DNA of 64,000 nucleotides from Bothriochloa decipiens (lineage: Eukaryota > Streptophyta > Magnoliopsida > Poales > Poaceae), in the NCBI GenBank assembly GCA_023333625.1, contig CM041633.1, forward strand, positions 12,054,601 to 12,118,600, read 5' to 3'. Position numbers and translations under genes: made by a program. The notes beneath the pieces are model-generated. The model made no database searches. It was not told where the DNA came from and saw only the letters and a list, made by a program, of their open reading frames with translations. Each line of letters begins with the position of its first letter. Positions within the stretch are counted from its first letter, which is position 1. Of the stretch, positions 36,185-46,041 are shown one piece after another.

Positions 36185-37681
36185 GGCGCCGATGCCCTTG
36201 TACATTCTCTCATGTTTCGTACATTTTTGCATGACGAATATAAGAAATATTTTTGATTATAAGTTCAAACTCATTATTGTACATGCAAGAGGTAGGCTCG
36301 ACCCTGTCTTGCCAGAGTCAAGCCTCCCTCGGGGGCTAACGGGGGGGGAACCCCCTAAGTTCCTAAAAAATTTGAATGATTTTTCCAAATTCGAGCGTCT
36401 CCTTTTGCTTTGCAACTAAGTGGAAAATGCCTCGAACTCCCTAAGGGTCAAGGGCTATCGAGCCTGGGGCTCTCCTACGCCTCAGGGCTATGGTACCCCC
36501 ACTCGCTCCCCCTTCCTCAAGGGATACGAGCATGCGTCGAACACTTAGTCAAAAAGCAAAAGTCAGGTGATCGAAACTCGAGCGTCTCTTCTTTCCTACG
36601 GCTCGATACGCTTCGCGACGAAGTAGAAAACGCCTCAAATTCCCTAAGGGTCGAGGGCTGTCGAGCCGGGAGCTCTCCTACGCCTCAGGGCTATGGTACC
36701 TCCACTCGCTCCCTCTCGAGGGATACGAGCACGCGTCGAACACTTAGTCAAAAAATCAAAATCTAGGCGAAAGAAAACAGAGAAGGCTCGACCTTAAAAT
36801 ATCCAAATGCATTACGATAGATGCATAGATGTTTTAAAGGCCCTCGAAGCCACACTGAATATAAGTTACAAAAACTAACTTATTTACACGGGCACCTTCG
36901 CCCAGTTTTGCCCTACAGGCCTGCTCCGCCGTCTCCATCGTTGCCCTCCTCGGCGGTGTACCCTTCATCTTCTTTTTCAAAGACCAATGGGCGGCCGTCG
37001 CTTGCCCGACCAGAATCATCCACTACCGCGCCGCTCCGGCTTCTGCATAAAAAGGCACGCGTGATGGACAAGAGGAGTTATCCGTAGACGGATCTTCCCA
37101 CGACATGGGATACGGGCCCAGGCCCTCGAAATCTCTAGGGAGTGAAGGCTGGCCCTCGAAAAGGGTTCGACAGCCTCCCTCGAGTACCGGAGTTAGGGGT
37201 GACCGAGGGGGCCGACGCGAGTCCCTTGCTCGAGAACAAATTCTCGAGGCCCCCTCGGACTCATTCAAGGCAAAACTAAGGGACCACGACAAAATCCCCT
37301 CGAGGGGAGGCATCGAGCCACCGGACCCGATCGAAAGGGTTTGGCATCCGCGGGACCCACTATTTTGCTCAAATAAGAGCGCCTCAGGGCCACTAGTCGA
37401 CCCCTATCGAATGGGGCACGAGCTCTTACTTGAATTTCCCGATAGTAGCTCGCCTGAGATGTTGATGCTCGCCCAAGTATGGGTAGCACAACGCTTCTCC
37501 CCCTCTACCCGATCGAAAGGGTTCGTGAGGGTCGAACGAAAAAGTCGAGCTCCCACCTGACCGGCTTCGACGAAAGAAGCTAAGGAGCGGACTCGCAACC
37601 AGGTGGCCTCGATGAAAGAGGACCCAACCACCCAGGGGCTCGATCATTCGAGCACGCATCGACCAAACGAAAAATAAAAGA
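36185..37681 (+). other. 3' untranslated region of the Retand-type element
   Basis: About 1.5 kb between pol and the hairpin cluster, without a supported gene. It holds a tandem repeat (36390-36780), an early PPT-like CCTCGGGGGCTAAC at 36327-36340, and many TCGAG/CTCGA motifs. Long 3' regions of this kind are typical of Tat elements. Frames at 37105-37560 and on the minus strand are compositional. Confidence 0.7.
36390..36780 (+). repeat. Tandem pair of roughly 200-bp units in the Retand 3' UTR
   Basis: Unit 1 (from about 36390) and unit 2 (from about 36580) share CGAGCGTCTC, CTCCTACGCCTCAGGGCTAT, GGTACCNCCACTCGCTCCC and CGAACACTTAGTCAAAAA in the same order, offset by about 200 bases with scattered differences. 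Confidence 0.8.
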
Positions 37682-37833
37682 CCTCGGGCGAGTATTCTAC
37701 TCACCCGAGGCCTCGGGGGCTACACCCGAAGGGTGCGCTCATGCGCACCCTTCGGAATACGACCAACACTCCGAGTCCATTGAACTGAGCCTCCGTGTAA
37801 GTATCAACACTTACACGAAGCCTCGGGGGCTAC
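37682..37833 (+). other. Three hairpins and repeated polypurine motif before the 3' LTR
   Basis: Hairpin 1: arms 37682-37693 and 37699-37710, 11 of 12 paired. Hairpin 2: perfect 13-bp arms CCGAAGGGTGCGC (37726-37738) and its complement (37743-37755) with loop TCAT. Hairpin 3: 9-bp arms CGTGTAAGT (37794-37802) and ACTTACACG (37809-37817). CCTCGGGGGCTAC occurs at 37711-37723 and again at 37821-37833, the latter being the true polypurine tract abutting the LTR. Confidence 0.85.
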
Positions 37834-39082
37834 TGTCGGTTACCAAGAAAAGGGGTAACCTAAACCTTCCTTGTTTTCGGTTGAACCCCGAGTTTACCCT
37901 CAGAATAATCTCGCGGGACCCTCGAAAAAACACGTGCAAGACCAGACCGTACATCCTCGACCCACCGGGGCCCACCGACAAATACACACTGGGCCGACCC
38001 ACAACAGAGTACTTAACTTCTGCCGCAACCTTCGACAAATCACTGACATCACCAGCCGATGATCACTCGAGGGGGGACCCCGCGTCAAGTGTCGAGGCCC
38101 CGGCGGGACGGACGCCTCGATACGACAAGGGTCGAGCCCCCCTTGATCCACCAACTCCAGGTGCATCCGATAGTGCATTTAATGCAAAACTACCTAACCT
38201 CGTCAAATCATATGGCTATAGTATTCGCACAGTGGTCCGTACAGCGGTCGAATCCCACTTTACTGCCCATACTGAGGACGTGCATTGGTCTGCACGGCAC
38301 TATTACGCCATACTCAGCGCTGTTAGGCAACTCGAGGCCTCCCTTCGATGCGCTACGTGACAAACAACCGACATCGGATTCCCTAAATTCAATCTTATCT
38401 GCTCAACCACTACGCTCGAGGCTACCCCTCGACTGGGCCTCGAGTACACATCGACGCCCTCCGGTCAACCTACATCAACTTCAAAAGCTGCGCCAACAAC
38501 TCCCGATGTGACCCCAACAGGAACTCGCACGTCCTCTACAGGGGATCGCGTCTTTCACCAGTCAGCAACCACGTCTCCACGTCTCCGAAGGACGCCTGTC
38601 AACTCCGAGCCACGCTGCTACAGAATAAGCCATGCTCAGCACACATCTCTGCAGAGGCCTCGAATTGACCGCCACGACCTGTGATGTCACCACCGCGTCA
38701 TCGAACCAGGACATCTGTACCCCTGTGCCTCCCCTTGGCCTATAAAAGGGGACTCTGGGTGGCCCAAAGGGAGAAGAAAACCAACTCGAGAGAATGATCT
38801 CACGAACAACCGAACACATGCCTAGGCAGACTCCTAGACTCTAAATAACTCTTTCGCTCTATACTCGACCCCCCCTCGAAGTCTCTCCTTCGCTTGTATT
38901 CACCCCTGTACAAGCACTTAGGTGCAAGATAATACAAATCTTCTCCCCCCGCTGGACGTAGGGCCTTCTTTGCCCGAACCAGGATAAATTGTTGTGTTCT
39001 TCTTGCATCACCATCCGAACGGGTTACACACACATATGTTTACTCGTTGGCTTAGGACACCCCCCGGTTCCTAACGCCGACA
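37834..39082 (+). repeat. 3' LTR of the Retand-type element
   Basis: 1249 bases, TGTCGG...CCGACA, colinear with 28663-29910. It is followed by the target duplication AAAAG (39083-39087). Confidence 0.95.
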
Positions 39083-39087
39083 AAAAG

Positions 39088-39369
39088 GATCATGCAATTA
39101 CAACCCACAAGAATTCAAGTTCTCAGAATGAGACATTTTTAGCCAACAAACTTAAATCTTGAGGAATACTAAGTTATAACTTAGGCACAAATGAATTATA
39201 GATAGAGCAACTATTCATCATCTCAACAGAAGAGAAACTAACATGTCTTAGCACACATGGGAGTGGAATTTTTTATCATAATAAAATTATGAAATTAAAA
39301 TGCAAGAAATAAAGTGCAAGAATTTAAAGATACATGTTACCTCTGTGGGGTCTCCTCTCCCAAGCTAGT
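39088..39369 (-). other. Athila 3' non-coding region, part two
   Basis: AT-rich, no ORF. It continues the Athila 3' region interrupted by the Retand insertion and separates the downstream ORF from 28657. Confidence 0.55.
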
Positions 39370-40156
39370 TCAAGGCCTAGGTCCAGGGAACTGTCCCATG
39401 GAGCGAAGGTAAGCCATGTGTGCCTCGTGCCATCGGCGATTCGCATCTTCGAGGTCCATGAAATACTGCTAGTTCTACTCATGCCACTGAGTGGCAGTTT
39501 GAATGTGAGTGTTAAGCGTACCTTGGATTTGTCTGTTTTGCAGCTCTAGTCCTCCCATGCATGTGTTGAGGACCTCTAGCGTGACTGGTTATGCATGAAC
39601 AGGAGGTGGCATGCCTTCTGAATCTAAAGAATGTGCATGCTCGTGTTGCCTTGATCCTCCTGCCTCATGTGTCTGCTGCCACCCTGAACCTCCAGCCTCG
39701 TGTGACTTCTGCCACCCTAATGCTCTAGCCTCATGAGGGTGATGAATGTGTCCCATACCATATCCATACCCAGGGGTGAACCTGGGTGTAGACATGACAG
39801 GTGACCACTACATCCCTGGTGTCATGGTGGGCATGGCTGGTGGTGGTGCAGGCTGTGTAGGTTGTGTAGGTTCCTCCTCGTGTACTCCTCTCCTCCGTGA
39901 TCTCCTGTGGGAAACAGAACTCTTGTCTGCTAGAGAAGGATCGGGTCAAAGACTGGTTTGTGCAGGAACTCGCGTTCCTTGAGGAGGTTGTACGCTTGCA
40001 TCTCCTGCTCGTTTTCCAAGTCGATGAAGGGTGGTCGGCCTCATTGATGGCGTGGCCTCTTGGTGCCTTCTCCCCTCCTCCTTGTGGCGGGTTCTCCTCA
40101 TGTGAGGGGATGTCTTGGCTTGATCCACTGGGGGAGCGACGACCTAAGCAGAACAA
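39370..40156 (-). pseudogene. Shrunken Athila downstream ORF (ATHILA ORF-1-like)
   Basis: The N-terminal part reads RRSPSGSSQDIPSHEENPP. After a frame change it reads LENEQEMQAYNLLKEREF and FDPILL, which recalls the start of the ATHILA ORF-1 family; this is recognition from memory. It then jumps to a low-complexity tail: PTQPTQPAPPPAMPT, a tandem of HEAGGSGWQQTHEAGGSRQ type, then LQNRQIQGTLNTHIQTATQ and a coiled-coil-like end finishing PGPRP with TGA at 39370. The central core of the usual ORF appears deleted near 39930. No ATG is visible in the N-terminal frame, which runs back to a TAG. Function is unknown; in related elements this region lies where an envelope-like ORF is found. Confidence 0.55.
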
Positions 40157-40901
40157 GCTAGAAACCTAATTCCGATCCCACTCAAGGTGAGTGAGTTTAG
40201 CATGAGAGCTTGAGCTTGCTATGTGGTGGGAATGCAAGAGGTTCTTTCAGAATTTTCTTGCATTGGAGCTTTGTGAAAAATATTTGGAGAGTGGTGGAGC
40301 AAGAGAGTGATGGAGGGAGTGAAGAAATGTGATTGTGAGAGAGGTGAGGAACTCAACCCTGGGATCCTGGTATTTATAGAGCTGATCACAGGCGGGGGAG
40401 CGTTCCTTGCAATGGCTAGTAGCCGTTGGCAAAAGGTCGGGCTGCCAGGCCTTTGCGTAGGGGGCGGTCGCCCCTGGGACCGGCCGGTCCCCTGGTGGGG
40501 CCGGTGCTGTCCCGCCTTTTGGCAGCGCCCTCCAATGGTTACCCCCATGTGGTAGCCGATTACAAATGACTCCCATTCGAATTTTTGCTCCAGCTTTTGA
40601 TTTTCCACAAATTTATTTGAAACTCTTTTTTTTGAATGCGAGAAAATAAATAATTTTATGAAAAACATATAAGTATATATATTTATTATTATTTATATTT
40701 TTTTCAAAAGGATAGGATACAATACCTGAGTGGGGGCATCTCCCCCAAGCTTGAATAATGGTGTGGGCCCCCTTCAGATAATTATAACAAAGGTATATAT
40801 TATTATATATTTTTTTATTATTCTTATTTTTTTTAGATAACTACCGATGACCTTCGGCAAGGGCTCAACGTTTATAGTCCATTGGCAGGACTCTTCTTCC
40901 T
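40157..40901 (-). other. Athila region between gag remnant and downstream ORF
   Basis: It contains the internal promoter, a GC-rich block (40420-40530) and, near 40735-40758, minus-strand TTCAAGCTTGGGGGAGATGC, a phrase that normally follows pol in such elements. Its closeness to the gag end shows where pol was lost (between about 40760 and 40900). Confidence 0.55.
40371..40379 (-). promoter_or_regulatory. Internal TATA box upstream of the Athila downstream ORF
   Basis: The minus strand reads GCTCTATAAATACCAGG. A C/T-rich leader-like stretch (CTCACCTCTCTCACAATC, CACTCCCTCCATCAC) follows, about 215 bases before the ORF. Architecture and base composition look like a genuine plant promoter and 5' UTR rather than LTR sequence. 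It could produce a separate transcript for the downstream ORF. Confidence 0.5.
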
Positions 40902-41752
40902 TTATTGCTCTGCAGCTGTATGAACAAACTTAGGAGAAATCTCGGGTTGCCCTGGAATTTTTCCTGTATTGTGATGAGGGATAGAAGTAGCTATTTGAGC
41001 CATCTGAGTTTCTATTATTTTGTTGAAACTTGCTTGATTTTGAACATAAGAAGATATAGTTTCAAGCTTTGTATTTATAGTTTTAAACATTTTATCATTG
41101 AAGGACAACCTTTTTTAAAGATTCTCATTGATCTTAGCCTGTCCTACAATGTGGTCTCTTAAGGAAGGTTGGTTTGAATTGAAATTATTACCTTGCGGGC
41201 GGTGCTGGTTGTTCCACCCGTTATTACCTTGTTGTGGTTGGCAATACCCATTGTTAACGTACGAAGCTTCTTCTTAGGTTTTGGGGCAGTTATTCCCCGA
41301 ATGGCCAATGTTCCCACAGACTTCACACATCATGTGTGAGTCCATGGCCTGGACGGTGCTCATGGTATGGTTGGTGGCACACTTATCCAGCTTCTGCATC
41401 AGCAAGTCTATTTTTGCGGCCAGCAAATCCATCTCCTTCACGGTATGCGTGCCTTTTTGTGTTTTTCTCCCTTCTCCCCAGCTCTGATTGGCCACCATCT
41501 TCTCAATGAGTATGGTTGCATCCGCAATGGTGAGGGAGAGGAATGCACCTCCAGCTACGACATCTACGTGAGACCTTCAAAGAAGTTTTAGAGCATGAGC
41601 CAATCTTCCATTCCATGATGAGGATAGGCCCGGATGTATTTCTGCAGCCTTTCCCATGCTCCGGGGATGGACTCTAGAGAAGATTGCTAGAAGTTTGAAA
41701 TCTTCCCTCTCAGAGCACTGGTCCTGCTTATGGGGAAGAACTTGGCGAGGAA
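40902..41752 (-). pseudogene. Athila gag, C-terminal part
   Basis: From the copia junction inward: a capsid piece with KFFPISRTSALRGKI and PHHGMEDWLML (frameshifted), then a helical stretch DLLAAKIDLLMQKLDK, a CCHC knuckle CEVCGNIGHSGNNC, a glutamine- and asparagine-rich stretch (QQGNNGWNNQ), and a coiled coil MFKTINTKLETISSYVQNQ ending in IPGQPE. The order and motifs fit Athila gag. A stop follows near 40900 and no protease or RT is found. Gag would bind the genomic RNA and build the particle. Confidence 0.82.
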
Positions 41753-42992
41753 TGTTGGGTTTTGAGGGTGCTACGCTAGCCAGAAAACAAAATTTTTTGA
41801 CCTCATAAACCAAGATCTACCGCTAGTTACAGGTTACGGGATTACCACTAGACGCGCAGGTGCAACAGAAGATGACTCGATGTAGTCGTACGCATCGCAG
41901 CAGATAGTGCAGTTGCGTGGTCATCTGTCACCTCAATCCTCTCACGTGGTTCATCCCAGTGCTCCAAATGCACCACCTCTGAGGAATCCCACACGTGCAG
42001 GGAAGAAGCGATGAGCCTCCAGACTGCTAGGTCCGCGAGGAGCAGAAGGCGCGAGCATGGGGAGGGCGATGGTGGCTGCCAAAGGCATGTGTTACCCTAA
42101 CCATGCCCCAACCCCTTGCTTATATAAGTGTGTCCAATGAGCTCATGAGTTGGAGGCCCATTAAAAACCCTAAGCCTTGTCTAATTCAGGTCCAACCCGA
42201 ATTAGGCTTCCAGCCCCTTAAGCGTGCGACCCTATGGGTTCACGCACACATTGACATGGGCCAAGTACTCCTACTCACCCAATAGTTGACAGCGGCCTCT
42301 AGCAAGGCGTCACAACTCCTATGTGCACGTAAAGATCATATCAGACGAACCACTATGACCACATACAAGTTATTCCCTTTGCCACACGATATATGGTTTA
42401 ACTCGTGGGTTAACACTTAACCCAAGCATGGCCATGCATTTGTCGATCCAATCACTTGATGATCCAGTGATATCTCTCTCGCATAGAGAGGGGCAAATTC
42501 CATCTTGATTGTCTATGTCTCATAGCATGCTTCTCGACCACCCGAAGACCAATTTATAACTACCCAGTTACGGAGCAGCGTTTGATAGTCCCTAAGTAGG
42601 TCGTTTCACATCTTAAGTACATACCACAATCTTAGGTCTAAAGACATAATGTACATGACATGAATAGAGACTTTCTCATGTCGGGTCAGTCCAGCCTACA
42701 TGTCTCACATGTGCCCACATTATTAGTTTGATATCTCCATGTCCATGACTTGTGACACATAGCCATCAACTAATACATGTGCTGGTCTAATATTCAAGTG
42801 TGTTCTCATAAGAACGACGACCAGGGACAACTTTAGAATAACCATGCAAGTAAAGAGTTCCACAAAACAATTCACATAATTGCTAATCAATACATGTTGT
42901 ATTTAATGGATATTCCATGAACACTCTATTAATCATGGATACAATCGGAATATCATCATCTACATGATTAGCTCTAGGGCATATTCCCAACA
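41753..42992 (-). repeat. Full copia LTR
   Basis: 1240 bases. The minus strand begins TGTTGGGAATATGCCC at 42992 and ends in CCCAACA at 41753. It is preceded by a polypurine-like AAGTAGGAGAT on the minus strand (42993-43003). Confidence 0.9.
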
Positions 42993-42999
42993 ATCTCCT

Positions 43000-45040
43000 A
43001 CTTGCACTAGAGTTAATATCTTAGATGTCTAATCCCCATAGACCTCATGTGCACCTCATGCTTAGGCTGTGGAAGAGCCTTTGTCAAAGGATCTGCTACA
43101 TTCAAATCTGTATGTATTTTGCACTATTTGATCTCTTCTCGTTTCACAAACTCTCAAATGAAATGAAACTTTTGGAGTACATGTTTGTTCTTTTGGTGAT
43201 CCCTAGGCTACTTAACCTGTGCAATCGCCCCATTGTTATCACAATGTAAATTCAATGGGCCAGACGCATTTGGAAACACACCAAGCTCAATGAGGAGCCT
43301 CCTGAACCAAACAGCTTCCTTTGCAGCGCCAGAAGCTGCAGTGTACTCGGCTTCTGCTGTAGAATTGGACCCCATCTCCTACTTGGAACTTTTCTAGCTA
43401 ACTCCACCACCATTTATTGTGAACACAAAACTAGATTGAGATAGTGAATCATTCCCGTCGGTTTGGAAGCTAGCATCGGTGTAACCATTTACAACAAGCT
43501 CCTCCTCACCTCCATAGATCAGGAACACATCCTTAGTCATTTGTAAGTACGTTAGGATGTTCTTAATAAGCATCTAGTGAAATTCACCCGAATTAGCTTG
43601 GTACCTGCTCGCAACACTTAGAGCATATGAGACATCTAGGTGAGTACATATCATTGCATACGTGATGGAACCAACGACCGAAGTATATGGAACCTTACTC
43701 ATGCGGTTGTGCCCTTCGTCTGATGAAGGACACTGCTTGTCACTAAGGCGCATACCATGTGACATAGGCAAGAACCCTTTCTTGGACTATTCCAAGTTGT
43801 ACCGTTTCAACACCTTGTCAATGTACGTGTCTTGGCTTAATCCTATTAGCCTTCTCAACCTATCTCTATAGATCTTAATTCCTAAGATATATGCTACTTC
43901 ACCTAAATCCTTCATAGAAAAACTATTATTCAGTGAAGTCTTTATAGATTGCAACATAGGAATATCATTCCCAATCAATAGTATGTCATCCACATACAAG
44001 ATCAGAAACACAATAGCGCTCTCACTTACCTTCTGGTAAACACAAGGTTCGTCTTCATTCTGATGGAAGCGAAACCCTTTGACTACCTCATCAAAATGAA
44101 TATTCTAACTCCAAGATGCTTGCTTTAACCCATAAATAGATTTCTTAAGCTTGCATATCTTTTCAGCATTATTAGGATAAACAAAACCTTTGGGCTATAT
44201 CACATACATGTCTTCTTCGAAATACCCATTTAGAAAGCTATTTTAACATCCATCTGCCATATCTCATAATTGAAATATGCAGCAATTGCTAGAATGATCC
44301 GAATAGATTTAAGCATCACTACCGGCGAGAATGTCTCGTCGTAGTCAATTCCTTGAACTTGCAGAAAACATTTTGCGACAAGGTGAGCTTTATAGACGTG
44401 AACATTTCCATCCATGTCCTTCTTCTTTTTAAAGATCCAGTTGCTCTCTATGGGTCTAACCCTATCAGGCGGGTCAACCAAGTTCCAAACTTCATTATCT
44501 CCCATGGAATCTATCTCGGATCTCATGGCACTTTGCCATTTCTCAGAATCTGAATCCATCATAGCTTCCGCATAATTCACAGGTTTGTCATTTTCTAACA
44601 ATAACGAATCCCCAAACAATGCGCGAAATCTTGCTGATCTTCATGGTTGTGGTGGTGTCTCCACTGCCACGGGTGTCTCAACTTGCTCTGCTACATTAAC
44701 ATCACTTGTAGAGTCAGTCCCTCCTGGCTCATCTTGAACTTCTTTAAGATACACCTTTTGTCCATTATTTTCTCTTTTGAGAATCTCTTTCTCTAAGAAA
44801 ACATCGTTTCAAGTAACAAACACTTTGCCCTATGACCGGTTATAGACATAATACCCTAAAGTTTCCTTTGGATATCCCATAAAAAAGCACTTGTCTGATT
44901 TGGGTGTTAGTTTATCTGGTATAAGTCATTTGATATAAACTTTACAACCCGAAATTTTTAGAAAAGACAAACTAAGACTCTTACCAGTCCAAATCTCATA
45001 TGGTGTCTTAACTATGGACTTAGATGGTACCCTATTTAAT
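43000..45040 (-). pseudogene. Copia pol, 3' half (first body)
   Basis: It is colinear with 46042-48075 of the second body. From 45040 downward: integrase end (VPSKSIVKTPYEIWTGKS), RT N-terminal part (WQSAMRSEIDSMGDNEVWNL, QVQGIDYDETFSPV), an in-frame stop after WQMDVKIAF, RT palm with LILYVDDILLIGND, and RNase H pieces to about 43250. Several frameshifts. The 5' half of this body, its gag and leader are absent; at 45041 the sequence jumps into an LTR. Confidence 0.88.
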
Positions 45041-45043
45041 GCA

Positions 45044-46041
45044 TGCAGGGAAGAAGCAATGCGCCTCTGGACTGCTAGGTCCACGAGGAGCAGAAGGCGC
45101 GAGCATGGGGAGGGCAACGGCGGGTTCAAAGGCGTGTGTTACCCGGACCGCGCCCCAACCCCATGCTTATATAGGCGTCTCCAATGAGCTCACAAGTTGG
45201 AGGCCCATTAGAAACCCTAAGCCTTGTCTAATTCGGGTGCAACCTGAATTAGGCTTCCAGCCCCTTAAGCGTGCGACCCTATGGGTTCACGCACACATTA
45301 ACATGGGCCGAGTACTCCTACTTGCCCAATAGTTAACAGCGGCCTCCAGCAAGGCGTGACAACTCCTATGTGCACACAAAGATCATATCAGACGAACCAC
45401 TATGACCACATACAAGTTATTCCCTTTGCCACTCGATATATGGTTCAACTCGTGGGTAAACACTTAACCCAAGCACGGCCATGCATTTGTTGATCCAATC
45501 ACTTGAGTGATCCAGTGATATCTCTCTCGCATAGAGAGGGGCAAATTCTGTCTTGATTGTCTATGTCTCATAGCATGCTTCTCGACCACCCGAAGATCAC
45601 CTTTATAACTACCCAGTTATGGAGCAGCGTTTGATAATCCCTAAGTAGGCCGTTTCACATCTTGAGTACATACCACAATCTTAGGTCTAAGGACATAATG
45701 TACATGATATGAATAGAGACTTTCTCATGTCGAGTCAGTCTAGCCTACATGTCTCACATGTGCCCACATTATTAGTTTGATATCTCCATGTCCATGATTT
45801 GTGAAACATAGCCATCAACTAATACATGTGCTGGTCTAATATTCAAGTGTGTTCTCACAAGAACGCCGACCAGGGACAACTTTAGAATAACCATGCAAGT
45901 AAAGAGTTCTACAAAACAATTCACATAATTGCTAATCAATACAAGTTGTCTTTAATGGATATTCCATGAACACTTTATTAATCATGGATACAATCGGAAT
46001 ATTATCATCTACATGATTAGCTCTAGGGTATATTCCCAACA
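45044..46041 (-). repeat. Middle copia LTR, one end deleted
   Basis: It matches 41997-42992. The start TGTTGGGAATATACCC is intact on the minus strand at 46041. The other 245 or so bases are missing and are replaced by pol of the first body at 45040. Confidence 0.88.

Larger units (their letters stand above)
28663..39082 (+). mobile_element. Tat/Retand-type Ty3/gypsy retrotransposon, full length 10.4 kb
   Basis: Two LTRs of about 1.25 kb with TGTCGG...CCGACA ends, a 5-bp duplication, primer-binding site, gag, protease, RT, a gypsy RNase H and a second archaeal-type RNase H, integrase, a 1.6-kb 3' untranslated part with tandem repeats and hairpins, and a polypurine tract. The second RNase H and the DGG protease are typical of the Tat lineage. 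The LTRs differ at a few percent of sites, largely C/T and G/A, so this is one of the younger insertions here. Stops and frameshifts still disable the polyprotein. Confidence 0.93.

Noticed and set aside
40219..40668. 149-residue minus frame upstream of the Athila downstream ORF
   Set aside because: It covers the internal promoter and leader, begins without a reliable ATG and has no domain.
42300..43000. Possible second TATA and tRNA-like folding in the copia LTR
   Set aside because: No tRNA A or B box pair could be identified, and the sequence is simply repeated in both LTR copies.
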